A stretch of 64,000 bases of DNA from Terriglobia bacterium (GCA_020073485.1 JAIQFB010000021.1:1-64000); one strand, 5' to 3'. Shown: positions 51,901-60,627, counted from the first letter of the stretch. Made by a program: numbers and translations. The notes: generated from the letters alone by a model not told the origin.

Positions 51901-54300
51901 TTGGCTCAATCTCTCGCTGTACGACGCACCAAGGACGCCCTCAGCCTCACGCGCGTCCGTGAAATCGTCGAGCAGCTCACCGAGCGCGACCACCGCGGAG
52001 AAATTCTGACCGCCGTTCACCACATCCCGGCGCGCGACGCCAAATTCGCGCCCATGCCCGATTGGGTCCGCGCGGAACTTGCCGGCGCCTACGCCGAAAA
52101 GGGCGTCGCCGAACTCTACAGCCACCAGGCTGCGGCGGCGGAAATCGTCCACCAGGGACGCAACGTCGTGGTCATCACGCCAACGGCCTCCGGGAAAACA
52201 CTGTGCTACAACCTGCCGGTGCTGAACGCCGTGCTCGAAAATCAGGATACCCGCGCGCTGTACCTCTTCCCCACCAAGGCGCTCGCCCAGGATCAGCTCG
52301 CCGAATTGCACGATCTCTCCCAGCGGCTCGACAACCGCTTCGGCGTGTTCACCTACGACGGCGATACCCCCGCCGACGCGAGAAAAGCCATTCGCGAGCG
52401 CGGCCATATCGTGCTTACCAATCCCGACATGCTGCACACCGGCATCCTGCCGCACCACACGCGCTGGCAGCGGCTGTTTGAAAATCTCCAGTACATCGTG
52501 CTGGACGAATTGCACACCTATCGCGGCGTGTTCGGCAGCCATCTGGCCAACGTGCTACGGCGGCTGCGGCGCATCGCGCGATTTTACGGCTCGGACCCGC
52601 AATTTATTTGCTCTTCGGCGACGATTGCGAATCCGGGAGAGCTCGCGGCGCGCCTGGCGGAAACCCAATTCGACGTGGTCGAGGAAAACGGTGCTCCGGC
52701 GGGAGAGAAATTTTTCATTTTCTACAATCCTCCGGTGGTGAACCGCTTTCTGGGCATCCGGCGCAGCTATATCAACGAGTCTTCGCGCGTGGCGCAGGAA
52801 TTTTTGAAGCGTAACCTGCAGACCATCGTGTTTGCCAACTCGCGGCTCTACACCGAAGTGCTGCTAACGTACCTGCAACAGGCTAACCCCACGCCGCCGG
52901 GACAGCCGCCGGCAATCCGCGGATATCGGGGCGGTTATCTGCCCGGCGAGCGGCGTGAAATCGAGCACGGCTTGCGCGAAGGCCGCATCCGTGGCGTGGT
53001 TTCGACCAATGCCCTGGAATTGGGCATCGACGTAGGCTCGCTCGACGCCACGATCATGGCGGGCTATGCGGGCACGATCGCTTCCACCTGGCAGCGCGCG
53101 GGGCGCGCCGGACGCCGCAGCGGAAGTTCCTGCGCCGTGCTGGTGGCGTCGTCCGCGCCGCTCGACCAGTTCATCGTCCAGCATCCGGATTACTTCTTCG
53201 GCCGCTCTCCCGAACATGCGTTCGTCCAGCCGGATAATCTCGAAATTCTGGTGAATCACCTGAAATGCGCCGCGTTCGAGCTGCCCATCGCCGCGAATGA
53301 ATCCTTCGGCGAAGTGAACGTCCCCGAACTCTGCGACCGTCTTGCGGAGGCGGGCTTCCTGCATCGCACCGGAGAGCACTGGCACTGGACGCAGGAGGCG
53401 TATCCGGCCGATACGGTCAGCCTGCGGTCGGTCACCTCGGACAACTTCGTGATTGTCGATACCACGCAGGGCACCGAAGTGATCGGTGAAGTGGATTTTT
53501 CGAGCGCGCTCACGACCGTTCATCCAAAGGCGATTTACCTGCACCAGGGGCAGCAGTTTCACGTCGAGGCGCTGAATTTCGAGGAGCGCAAGGCCTACGT
53601 GAAACGCGTCGACGTGGATTACTACACCGACGCGATCCGCTACACACAGGTGCGTGTGCTGGAAACGGCCCAGAGCGACCGCATCCAACCCGCCGGCGCC
53701 GAAGCGCGCGCCGTGCGCTCCCATGGTGACGTGCTGGTCCGGTCACAAGTGATCGGCTTCAAGAAAATCAAATTCTTCACCAACGAAAATGTCGGCGACG
53801 GCAAACTCGAATTGCCGGAAAACGAAATGCACACCACGGCCTTCTGGCTGACGCTCGAGCGCCCGTTGGTGGAGTCGCTGCCGTTTTCTCTAAGCGATCG
53901 CCAGAGCGGCATGTTCGGACTGCTGCACGCCCTGGAATCGATCGCCACGCTCCTGCTGATGTGCGATGGGCGCGACCTGGGCACGGCCATCGGCGAGCGC
54001 CCGCCGTCGCCCGGCTCGGAAATCGAATGGGAAGAATCGCCCGACCTGGAAAGCGTCACGGCCCTTGCGGAAAAGGAATTCTTCGAGCCGAATCTTTACC
54101 TCTACGACGCCTATCCTGGCGGCATCGGCTTCTCCGAGCCGCTCTACCGCGCGCATCAACTGCTGCTGGCGAAAACACGCGAGCTGATCGCCGCATGTCC
54201 CTGCGACAACGGCTGCCCCTCCTGCGTAGGCCCGGTAGGCGAACGCGGCGAGCGCGCCAAAGAAGCTGCCTTGGCAATCCTTACCCGCCTGGGGGCATGA
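51901..54300 (+). CDS. mrfA: MrfA/YprA-type DEAD-box DNA helicase with DUF1998 zinc domain
   Basis: A 799-residue superfamily 2 helicase. Motif I is TPTASGKTLCYNLP, Ia LFPTKALAQDQL, II as VLDELHTY (DELH), III CSSATIANPGEL, with motifs IV-VI later (IVFANSRLYTEVLLTYL, RGVVSTNALELGIDVGSLD, QRAGRAGRRSGSS). The C-terminal DUF1998 domain ends in four clustered cysteines, ACPCDNGCPSCVGPVGE. In Bacillus subtilis this helicase (YprA, MrfA) works with the exonuclease YprB (MrfB) in a mitomycin-specific excision repair pathway; the partner is encoded next. Start is TTG at 51901 after GGGAGGACGGAA. Length agrees with the family (about 750-800). Confidence 0.92.
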   Translation: MAQSLAVRRTKDALSLTRVREIVEQLTERDHRGEILTAVHHIPARDAKFAPMPDWVRAELAGAYAEKGVAELYSHQAAAAEIVHQGRNVVVITPTASGKTLCYNLPVLNAVLENQDTRALYLFPTKALAQDQLAELHDLSQRLDNRFGVFTYDGDTPADARKAIRERGHIVLTNPDMLHTGILPHHTRWQRLFENLQYIVLDELHTYRGVFGSHLANVLRRLRRIARFYGSDPQFICSSATIANPGELAARLAETQFDVVEENGAPAGEKFFIFYNPPVVNRFLGIRRSYINESSRVAQEFLKRNLQTIVFANSRLYTEVLLTYLQQANPTPPGQPPAIRGYRGGYLPGERREIEHGLREGRIRGVVSTNALELGIDVGSLDATIMAGYAGTIASTWQRAGRAGRRSGSSCAVLVASSAPLDQFIVQHPDYFFGRSPEHAFVQPDNLEILVNHLKCAAFELPIAANESFGEVNVPELCDRLAEAGFLHRTGEHWHWTQEAYPADTVSLRSVTSDNFVIVDTTQGTEVIGEVDFSSALTTVHPKAIYLHQGQQFHVEALNFEERKAYVKRVDVDYYTDAIRYTQVRVLETAQSDRIQPAGAEARAVRSHGDVLVRSQVIGFKKIKFFTNENVGDGKLELPENEMHTTAFWLTLERPLVESLPFSLSDRQSGMFGLLHALESIATLLLMCDGRDLGTAIGERPPSPGSEIEWEESPDLESVTALAEKEFFEPNLYLYDAYPGGIGFSEPLYRAHQLLLAKTRELIAACPCDNGCPSCVGPVGERGERAKEAALAILTRLGA

Positions 54301-54303
54301 AAA

Positions 54304-54464
54304 TTTGGAACCACGGATGCACACTAGGGAACACGGATAGATGAAAGAAAAAGAAGAAGGGAAACCGGTGAGTTCTTCGTTGTATTTTCAGATTCAATTT
54401 TCTTTTTGTTTTCTGTTCTTGTCTTTTTTATCCGTGTTTATCCGTGTGCATCCGTGGTTCCAAA
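54304..54464. repeat. MITE-like palindromic element between the helicase and exonuclease genes
   Basis: The 21 bases from 54304 to 54324 (starting TTTGGAACCACGG, ending ATGCACAC) are the exact reverse complement of 54444-54464 (GTGTGCATCC to GGTTCCAAA). Internal CACGGATAG-like text near 54332 and TATCCGTG near 54430 extend the symmetry, and the middle is AT-rich. No reading frame for a transposase exists inside, so it is a short non-autonomous palindrome of 161 bases. The arm motif ACCACGGATG..AACACGGAT resembles the single-arm copy at 51572-51603. Confidence 0.8.
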
Positions 54465-54485
54465 CTCCATGGCGGGATTATTAAT

Positions 54486-55841
54486 TTGAGCGCGCACGAC
54501 AAATTCGCGCATGTGGCTGCGTTGCGGCCTGCACGGAAGCGGGAGGCGCTTCCCGCTCCCGCGGCGGATTCTTCTGACGGCAGCGACCGCCTGGCGCAGC
54601 TTCTCGGCGCGCAGGTTCGCCGGAATCATTACGGCGAACACCTGTCGGTCGCGCAGTGGTTCGCGACGCCGGAAACGTGTGTGCTGAATGCGCGCTCGCT
54701 TTCTTTACTTCTGCCGCCTCAGGGTTCGGACAAGAAAGATGTGCTGAATTGCGCGATCGATCCGGACCAATGGCTATTTCTGGACACGGAAACGACCGGC
54801 CTGGCCGGCGGCACCGGAACATATCCGTTCCTGGTTGGGATTGCGTGGTGGGACGCGGGCGGGCTGCAGGTCGAGCAATTTTTCATGCGCGATCTCGACG
54901 AAGAACATTCGCTGCTGCTGGAACTTGCCGAACGCATGGTGAAGCGGCCCGTCCTGGTCACATTCAACGGCAAAAGTTTCGACTGGCCGCTGCTGGAGAC
55001 GCGCTATCGCATGACGCGGGCGATCCGCGCCGTCACTCCCAAAGCGCATCTGGATTTGCTGCATCCCGCGCGTCAACTCTGGCGGCTGCGGCTCGGCTCC
55101 GTGCGCCTCAAGGACCTCGAACGCCACGTGCTGGGAGGGGACGGCCGCGCCCTCGACTGGACGCGCCACGACGACATTGACTCCTCGCTAATCCCTCAAT
55201 TCTATTTCGATTACTTGCGCGGAGGACCTGCCGAACCCCTCGCCGGAATTTTTCACCACAACCGGATGGACTTGCGGGGTCTGGCGGTGCTGGCCGGGAA
55301 AATTTTCACGCTGCTCGACAGCGGAAATGGAATCGCGAACGCCGCCCCGCCGGCTGCGCATGACCCAGTGGAAGTGTTGGGACTTTCGCGCATGATGCAC
55401 CGCCGAGGCCACTCCACGCGCGCGCGGGAGTTATACGAAAGCGCATTGCTCGCGGGACTCCCGCGGCCCGCGGAGCGGCTCGCGCAAACCGAACTGGCCC
55501 TGCTGGCGAAGCGCGAACTCGATTACACGCGCGCCGCTTCGCTATGGGATGATTTGCGGAAGGCGCCGAAGGCGGTGCGCCGCAGCCATTCCGCCATTCT
55601 CGCCGAGGATGCCCGGAAAGGCGTCCAAGCCGCCATCGAGGCGGCCGAACAGCTGGCCATCTATTATGAGCACCGCGTCAAGCAACCGCAGCGCGCCGCC
55701 GAATTGGTCCGCGCCGCAATCAAGGAACTGGGCGACGCCCAGCACAATGGCGGGATCGAACCGGCGCGCGCCATCAAGCTTGATAGGCGCCTCGCGCACC
55801 GCTTGGCAAGGCTGGAGCGCCGCGCAATGTGGCTGAAATAA
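54486..55841 (+). CDS. mrfB: MrfB/YprB-type RNase H-like exonuclease with TPR-like C-terminus
   Basis: A 451-residue protein. The exonuclease domain has the DEDD motif I (FLDTETTGLAGGTGTYPFLV) with Asp and Glu, and motif II at VLVTFNGKSFDWPLLETRYR. A later Asp/His region, HNRMDLRGLAVLAGKIF, matches DEDDh-type motif III. The last 130 residues are helical repeats (ARELYESALLAGLPRPAERL, YTRAASLWDDLRKAPKAVRR), as in YprB. It is the predicted partner of the MrfA helicase in excision of mitomycin-type lesions. The start is placed at TTG 54486, since the longer frame from 54444 runs into the palindromic element. Spacing to mrfA is 185 bases because of that element. Confidence 0.88.
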   Translation: MSAHDKFAHVAALRPARKREALPAPAADSSDGSDRLAQLLGAQVRRNHYGEHLSVAQWFATPETCVLNARSLSLLLPPQGSDKKDVLNCAIDPDQWLFLDTETTGLAGGTGTYPFLVGIAWWDAGGLQVEQFFMRDLDEEHSLLLELAERMVKRPVLVTFNGKSFDWPLLETRYRMTRAIRAVTPKAHLDLLHPARQLWRLRLGSVRLKDLERHVLGGDGRALDWTRHDDIDSSLIPQFYFDYLRGGPAEPLAGIFHHNRMDLRGLAVLAGKIFTLLDSGNGIANAAPPAAHDPVEVLGLSRMMHRRGHSTRARELYESALLAGLPRPAERLAQTELALLAKRELDYTRAASLWDDLRKAPKAVRRSHSAILAEDARKGVQAAIEAAEQLAIYYEHRVKQPQRAAELVRAAIKELGDAQHNGGIEPARAIKLDRRLAHRLARLERRAMWLK

Positions 55842-55866
55842 ATAATGGAGGGAAGGGAGGGCTGCC

Positions 55867-56562
55867 ATGTTCCTCGGTCATTTTGGCGTTGCGCTGGCCG
55901 CGAAAAAAGCCGCTCCGAAGGCGTCGCTGGGGACGCTGGTTTTTGCCGCGCAGTTTGCGGATATGCTTTGGCCGCTGCTGCTGCTCGCGGGTGTCGAGCG
56001 GGTGCGCATCGTGCCGGGACTTCTGGCCGCCTCGCCGTTTGATTTCACGTCTTACCCAATTTCGCACAGCCTGGTCGCGCAATTGGGCTGGGGCGCAATT
56101 CTGGGCATTACTTATTTCTTGGCAAAGCGCGATGGCAGGACTGCGATCATCATCGGCGGGTTGGTTCCCACGCACTGGGTGCTCGACTTCATCGCGCACC
56201 GGCCGGACATGCCGATCTATCCGGGCGGCGCAAAGTATGGCCTGGGAATGTGGAATTCCCTGCCGCTGACGATTGGGGTGGAGTACGTTGCATTCGCGGC
56301 GGGCATCGTCATATATCTTGGCGCTACTCGGGCGAAGGATCGCACGGGAGGTTTGGCGCTGTGGTCGCTGCTTGGCCTGCTGGGTGTACTTTACGTGGGC
56401 TCTGAATTTGGGCCGCCGCCTCCGAACGTGAAGGTGCTCGCCGAAAGCGCGCTGGCTATCTGGCTGACAGTGCCGTGGGCCGCATGGGCAGACCGGCACC
56501 GGGAACCTCGAATGACGGAAAACGAAGCAATGTCTCGTGGACGTGCGGAGCATTCGGATTAA
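55867..56562 (+). CDS. DUF457/YdjM-like inner-membrane protein (metal-dependent hydrolase family)
   Basis: A 231-residue protein with about six spans. The family hallmark is MFLGHFGVALAAKKAAP at the N-terminus (an early His), SYPISHSLVAQLGWG, and THWVLDFIAHRPDMPIYPGG, which combine the His/Asp residues used by membrane-bound metal-dependent hydrolases of the YdjM/DUF457 group. The physiological substrate is not known; in Bacillus relatives the phenotype is linked to DNA damage or envelope stress. It follows mrfB after 25 bases and is preceded by a strong GGGAGGG ribosome binding site, so it may be cotranscribed. Its 3' end overlaps the opposing metalloprotease gene by 107 bases. Confidence 0.75.
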   Translation: MFLGHFGVALAAKKAAPKASLGTLVFAAQFADMLWPLLLLAGVERVRIVPGLLAASPFDFTSYPISHSLVAQLGWGAILGITYFLAKRDGRTAIIIGGLVPTHWVLDFIAHRPDMPIYPGGAKYGLGMWNSLPLTIGVEYVAFAAGIVIYLGATRAKDRTGGLALWSLLGLLGVLYVGSEFGPPPPNVKVLAESALAIWLTVPWAAWADRHREPRMTENEAMSRGRAEHSD

Positions 56563-57874
56563 TGGGCGCGGCGGGCCCCGCGGGCCATCCCAATTCGGCG
56601 GTAAGGCGGTCATACAACATTCGCGTCCCGCTTTCCAGAATCAGGCAATCGGAGCCGAGGCAGCGAAGGAATACGCCGTCTTCCGGCGTGTCGAACGAAA
56701 AGAAATTGGGGCGCCGCATCAGATTCGTGCGCTGGTCGTACTTCAATTCCAGCAGCTCGCTGTAAGCGCCGAAAAAGCGAGCCGCGGCCGCGTCGTTTGC
56801 CAGCCGGATCTGAAACACCAGCAGCGTCCGCTTGTCCTTTTGATTCTCAAGAAGCGCATAGCGGTCCGCCGACCACGAAGCGGCCAATTGGGTGGCCCGA
56901 TCTTTCGCTATAAATTGCTTCAGGATTTCCTGCAGGCCGAATTCCCCCATATTATTTTCGTCGAGCTTTTTCCAGTCCGCGGGAAGAAACCGTTTGGCAT
57001 TGGGCAGCTTGATTTTGGGGGGCTCGACGTCCTGCAAATACAATTCCGGATGCATGATCTGCTGCGTCGAAGCCGGCGGCCTCTGGAAGACCTTGTAAAA
57101 ATCGGGCCAGCCACTGGACGCCTTGAGGACATGCTGCGTAAACCGGATGCCGGACAGATAGGGAAACAGCAGTTCGTCCTGCAGCACCTTCGGCGCTTTG
57201 GAAAGCTCCGGGCTGCTGTCCACGTCGCCCATCAGCAGAGTCGGGTCAAAATCGCCGAGGTCTCGGATGCTGCCTTTGCCGCCCAACTGGTAATCGACCA
57301 TGGCAGCCATGGCCGAGCCCTCGAGCACGGCGTCGCGCGCCAGCTCCGCATCGTCGTTCGGCTTGGCCGCGTCCGACCACTTGTCAATGTGAAAGTGCTG
57401 GTCCTGCAGGGCGTGCGTCAGTTCGTGGGACATCACCGTGCGCTCGTCGACCGGATCGTTCCAGTCGGCAATGAAAAATTCCTGGCTGTCCGGATCGTAA
57501 AGCCCCGCGATCTGCTCGGTGAGGACTGTCACCAGCGTCTGTTCCAGGGGATAGTCCTTGGGGAGCAGGCCGAATTTCTCCATGGTTTTTTGATCGGCGT
57601 AGCGTTTGTCCGCGTCCTTGTCCTCTTTCATCTTTTTCAAGAGGTAGGCCTTGATTTCGTCGCGCGAACGAAGGCTCTTTTTCAGGGGAGAAAGGATCGG
57701 CAGAGAAATCAGCTTGCTCATTTCCGCCATGACTTCGTCGGCCGCCTGCAGGAATTCGGCGCTTTGCACGGACTGAGGCGGAGGCAGGGAGGCGGCCGGG
57801 CGCGCCATCTGCTGCGCCACGGCGCCCACCGAGGCCAGAAATACGCAAACGAGCGCCCCTAGGATTCGCTTCAC
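56456..57874 (-). CDS. Exported zinc metalloprotease-like protein (HExxH)
   Basis: A 472-residue protein with a signal peptide (MKRILGALVCVFLASVGAVA, cleavage after VAQ) starting at GTG 57874 with an AGGGAAGGAAA ribosome binding site. The motif SHELTHALQDQHFHID near 150-165 gives the gluzincin-type HExxH. ELARDAVLEGSAMAAMVDYQ about 25 residues later contains an Glu that could be the third ligand. The N-terminal part (about 40-150) is helical and charged; the C-terminal half is alpha/beta with SFDTPEDGVFLRCLGSDCL. Substrate is unknown. Its 3' end lies inside the converging DUF457-like gene. Confidence 0.82.
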   Translation of the reverse strand: MKRILGALVCVFLASVGAVAQQMARPAASLPPPQSVQSAEFLQAADEVMAEMSKLISLPILSPLKKSLRSRDEIKAYLLKKMKEDKDADKRYADQKTMEKFGLLPKDYPLEQTLVTVLTEQIAGLYDPDSQEFFIADWNDPVDERTVMSHELTHALQDQHFHIDKWSDAAKPNDDAELARDAVLEGSAMAAMVDYQLGGKGSIRDLGDFDPTLLMGDVDSSPELSKAPKVLQDELLFPYLSGIRFTQHVLKASSGWPDFYKVFQRPPASTQQIMHPELYLQDVEPPKIKLPNAKRFLPADWKKLDENNMGEFGLQEILKQFIAKDRATQLAASWSADRYALLENQKDKRTLLVFQIRLANDAAAARFFGAYSELLELKYDQRTNLMRRPNFFSFDTPEDGVFLRCLGSDCLILESGTRMLYDRLTAELGWPAGPAAPINPNAPHVHETLLRFPSFEVPGAGLPMRPTALSAR

Positions 57875-58036
57875 GGGTTTCCTTCCCTACTCCACTAGGG
57901 CGGGCTGCGTGCACTGCCTGCCAGCCGACTGAGGAGGCTCTCACTAGGCTAACATTTCGATGAGCATCGCGGGAAAAGGGATGTCGGAAACGGAACGGGG
58001 CGGAGAACCTTCCGGCGAAAAACAATGCGAAGCATT

Positions 58037-58873
58037 CTATTTCGCGGGGGATTTCATGGCTGGCAATTCCGCGGTTTCCGTCCGCTTCCATTCTCCATTC
58101 TGATACCGATAGAGATCGCGCGCCATCTTCAGGCACTCGGATGGCCGATTTTCGTCCGGCTGGCCGCAATAAGTAATGTGGAATCCGCTTGCGTCCGCCT
58201 CGTAATTGGATTGCTGCAGCAGATCCGAACTCCACAGCGGCACGGCGCGATGCCCGTCGAACCGCCAGGCGGCAAACATTCCCGTGGATAGATCATCCGT
58301 GCGGCCGCCGATCGTCACAAAAACCTGGTCGGATAACGATACCGGCACCAATTCAATGTCGCTGTCGTAAAAATCCTTCTGCGCAAAATGATCGATTCTC
58401 GCCGCCAGGCCGTAGCGGCCCGCGGCGGCCGCATAAATCCGCACCGCCGCCGGCCCGCCGAGTCCGAAATTGACGGCCATGGCGTACGTGACGGGAGTTC
58501 CTCCCAGTTTGATCAGGCGGTAGTTTTCTCCGACGGGAGGCGTATGGGAAACCAGCGCGGCCAGGCGTTGATTGGCGATTTCCAGATCGGGCGCCGGCGA
58601 TCCATTCAGGATCGAGGCGGCAACCGAGTCCAGATAAGCGAGGGCCTTTTCCTGCCGCGCCTCGCTTTCCACGCCCCCGTTCAGCCGGCCCGCCGAAAGA
58701 GCCGCGGCCGCGGCCTTGAATTCCTCAGCGCCATCCGCGGCGCTTTGCGCCCGCGGGCCGAAGGATATCGGCGGGAGCGCGAGGAGCGCAAAAGCCGCCA
58801 GAAATCGCAGTGCAGGCGCGGGCGGCAGCGCGGCCGAAATTTTGAGCCGCCATTTGAAAAAATGATTGTTCAT
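58037..58873 (-). CDS. Exported protein of unknown function
   Basis: About 278 residues with a signal-like start (MNNHFFKWRLKISAALP, then LRFLAAFALLALPPISFG). The mature part has an Ala-rich helix (EEFKAAAAALSAGRLNGGVE) and a beta-rich region (YRLIKLGGTPVTYAMAVNFG, VRIYAAAAGRYGLAARID). The C-terminal part is Cys-containing (FHITYCGQPDENRPSECLKM). No domain is recognised. The frame extends to 59068 but the upstream part is the divergent promoter region. It is divergent from the HTH regulator gene. Confidence 0.7.
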   Translation of the reverse strand: MNNHFFKWRLKISAALPPAPALRFLAAFALLALPPISFGPRAQSAADGAEEFKAAAAALSAGRLNGGVESEARQEKALAYLDSVAASILNGSPAPDLEIANQRLAALVSHTPPVGENYRLIKLGGTPVTYAMAVNFGLGGPAAVRIYAAAAGRYGLAARIDHFAQKDFYDSDIELVPVSLSDQVFVTIGGRTDDLSTGMFAAWRFDGHRAVPLWSSDLLQQSNYEADASGFHITYCGQPDENRPSECLKMARDLYRYQNGEWKRTETAELPAMKSPAK

Positions 58874-59066
58874 TTGCGGATAGACTCTAATACACTCTTT
58901 GCCCTGATCGCAACCGGGCGGGAGGCTTCTGCGGCGTGACAATCCTAATCGGGTTGCTCTATATTTGTCACTATAGATGACTCGTCTTCCGGGCCGATAG
59001 TTCGCTATCCGGATAATCCCGGAACCTCCACCGTTCCGAAAGCGTAACAGAAAGGTCAGTCCTACC
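58874..59066. promoter_or_regulatory. Divergent intergenic region with candidate operator half-sites
   Basis: The 193 bases between divergent starts contain GTGACA (58936-58941) and TGTCAC (58966-58971), an inverted pair separated by 24 bases. A closer GTCA-N7-TGAC pair (58967-58970 and 58978-58981) and GGAAC with GTTCC (near 59030-59037) are also present. A self-binding site for the HTH regulator at 59067 is plausible but unproven. Confidence 0.35.
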
Positions 59067-59855
59067 ATGGCTATTCACAGTCTGAGCCAACCAGGCGAGC
59101 TCCCGCGACCCGACCTGCAACCCGGCACGCGCCTTCGCCAAGCCCGGGAGCGCCTCGGCCTGACGTACCGGGAAGTCGAACGGGCCAGCTATGAATTGGC
59201 GTGCCAGCGCGGCCGGCCCGACTTCATCGTGCACCTGAGCCGCCTAGCGGACATCGAAAATCACGATGTGACGCCAAGTCTCTACAAACTGTACACCTTA
59301 GCGGTCATCTACCACCTGGATCCCAAGGAGGTTTGCCAGTGGTACGACGTCCCGTTTGAAGGCCACTTCTCCGATGGTGTCAGCCTGAGCGCTCCGAATA
59401 CCCACCTTGCCGCCGGACCCGCCAGATTGCGGCTGCCCATTCGTTTTGATCCGGGATTCGATCCCAACCGGACCGAATTCCTGAACCGCATGGTGGAGCG
59501 ATGGGGAAATCTGGAAGGAACGTTTTTTAACCAGCCGTCACGGTATCTGTACGGGTACGTGGGGTTGGAGGACCGTAGGATGCACCCGTTGCTGCGTCCC
59601 GGCAGCCTGGTGCTGGTGGATCCCAAGCTTCGCCAGGTGCAGAATTCGGGCTGGACCAACGAATATGAGAGGCCGATTTATTTCCTGGAGCTGCGCCAGC
59701 AATTCCGCTGCTGTTGGTGCCGGAGCGAGGGAGGGCAGTTGATGCTCGTTCCCCATCCCTTATCTACCTGTGCTCCAGAGGTTTATCGCTTTCCGGAAGA
59801 GGCGGAAATTGTGGGCCAGGTCGTGGGGGTCGCCACCCGGCTGGGACCTAGTTAA
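59067..59855 (+). CDS. HTH (XRE-type) regulator with a catalytically altered S24/LexA-like domain
   Basis: A 262-residue protein. Residues 20-90 form a helix-turn-helix of the XRE kind (GTRLRQARERLGLTYREVER, then LADIENHDVTPSLYKLYTLA). The C-terminal part from about 150 matches an S24 peptidase fold: LYGYVGLEDRRMHPLLRPG, then SLVLVDPKLRQVQNSGWTN. In this fold the catalytic Ser-Met pair sits in the turn that here reads ARM-like DRRM, so the Ser is replaced by Arg and self-cleavage should be lost. The protein is therefore a repressor or activator that probably responds to a ligand instead. The C-terminus has CCWC, a possible metal site. It may bind the divergent region upstream. Confidence 0.8.
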   Translation: MAIHSLSQPGELPRPDLQPGTRLRQARERLGLTYREVERASYELACQRGRPDFIVHLSRLADIENHDVTPSLYKLYTLAVIYHLDPKEVCQWYDVPFEGHFSDGVSLSAPNTHLAAGPARLRLPIRFDPGFDPNRTEFLNRMVERWGNLEGTFFNQPSRYLYGYVGLEDRRMHPLLRPGSLVLVDPKLRQVQNSGWTNEYERPIYFLELRQQFRCCWCRSEGGQLMLVPHPLSTCAPEVYRFPEEAEIVGQVVGVATRLGPS

Positions 59856-60282
59856 GGCGCTTGGCGGTAATAATTGCTAACAGTGCGTCCATATTCGAGC
59901 TGAACAGCTCGCTCAAATAGGTAGGCATCCCTTCGGGGCACATGGCGCAGTAGGGGCGGCTTGCCCGCCAGGCCTCGACGATACTCCAAAGCTCATCGCC
60001 GGCGGTTTCCAAGCTATTCCGCACGTCGCGCTCCTGCTCTCGTAGCGGTGTCTCCAATATCCTCGAGAACAGCTCAGCGTGGCAATGCGCCAGGGCCTCC
60101 TGCACGGAATTCTCCGGATAGATTTCTTTCAGCCCGTCGTGTTCATACTTGCCGGTAACCGGATTCTTCAGTGTGCAGACGTAATACAACCTTCCGAAAA
60201 CGCTGGGAATGACCGCCAGCGTCCGGGAAGTGAAGTCTACGATCACCGCTTTGCTCTTCTGGAAGTTCTCCAGGGACTCCAC
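59848..60282 (-). CDS. Protein of unknown function with C-terminal Cys pair
   Basis: A 144-residue soluble protein starting at GTG 60282. It has VIVDFTSRTLAVIPSVFGRL, YYVCTLKNPVTGKYEHDGLK, then EIYPENSVQEALAHCHAELF, and a C-terminal region ASRPYCAMCPEGMPTYLSEL followed by a helix (MDALLAIITAKRLN). The CAMC pair could bind metal or form a disulphide. No family is recognised. It overlaps the converging HTH gene by 8 bases and is divergent from the 52-residue exported peptide gene. Confidence 0.65.
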   Translation of the reverse strand: MESLENFQKSKAVIVDFTSRTLAVIPSVFGRLYYVCTLKNPVTGKYEHDGLKEIYPENSVQEALAHCHAELFSRILETPLREQERDVRNSLETAGDELWSIVEAWRASRPYCAMCPEGMPTYLSELFSSNMDALLAIITAKRLN

Positions 60283-60378
60283 GAAATCACCTGTTCCGAA
60301 TCCTGAACTTTTTTCCCGCCATCCGCATGGTTCTAGAAAACCGGGATATCACTGTCGCGACCTGGAGGGTCACTGACA

Positions 60379-60537
60379 ATGAAAAAAATTATCGCCGTAT
60401 CGAGCCTGGCCGTTCTGGCTCTCACGATGCTACTCCCCGTTGCACGTCAAGTCAACGCTGCCCCGGTTAATCATTCGGTATTTGCACAGGGTGGGAATCC
60501 GGCCCCGCCACCCGGAGGTGGCGGCCACATATACTAA
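60379..60537 (+). CDS. 52-residue exported peptide, Gly/Pro-rich
   Basis: A short gene ignored by length cut-offs. ATG follows GGAGGGT at 60364-60370. The signal peptide (MKKIIAVSSLAVLALTMLLP, then VARQVNA, cleavage after VNA at about residue 27) leaves a mature peptide of about 25 residues: APVNHSVFAQGGNPAPPPGG, then GGHIY. Charge-poor, Gly/Pro-rich tail with two His. The size and export signal fit a secreted signal peptide, a peptide pheromone or a small periplasmic factor. It sits between an HTH regulator/hypothetical pair and a multi-pass membrane protein. Confidence 0.7.
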   Translation: MKKIIAVSSLAVLALTMLLPVARQVNAAPVNHSVFAQGGNPAPPPGGGGHIY

Positions 60538-60560
60538 TAATCATCGTCCGGGCCAGGCAA

Positions 60561-60580
60561 GTTTATAGCGAAGTATAAAC
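60561..60580. promoter_or_regulatory. Perfect inverted repeat (candidate operator) upstream of the membrane protein gene
   Basis: GTTTATA (60561-60567) and TATAAAC (60574-60580) form a perfect 7-base inverted repeat around GCGAAG. It lies 19 bases upstream of a perfect extended -10 box. No T-run follows, so it is more likely an operator than a terminator for the 52-residue peptide gene. Confidence 0.5.
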
Positions 60581-60598
60581 AGTATGCATGGGGTATCG

Positions 60599-60607
60599 TG
60601 CTATAAT
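60599..60607 (+). promoter_or_regulatory. Extended -10 promoter of the multi-pass membrane protein gene
   Basis: TGCTATAAT (60599-60607) is a perfect extended -10 box. The start would be near 60614, giving a leader of about 14 bases to the ATG at 60628. There is no good -35 hexamer at the usual spacing. Confidence 0.6.
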
Positions 60608-60627
60608 CGCTTCGCTTGGCCCGGAAG

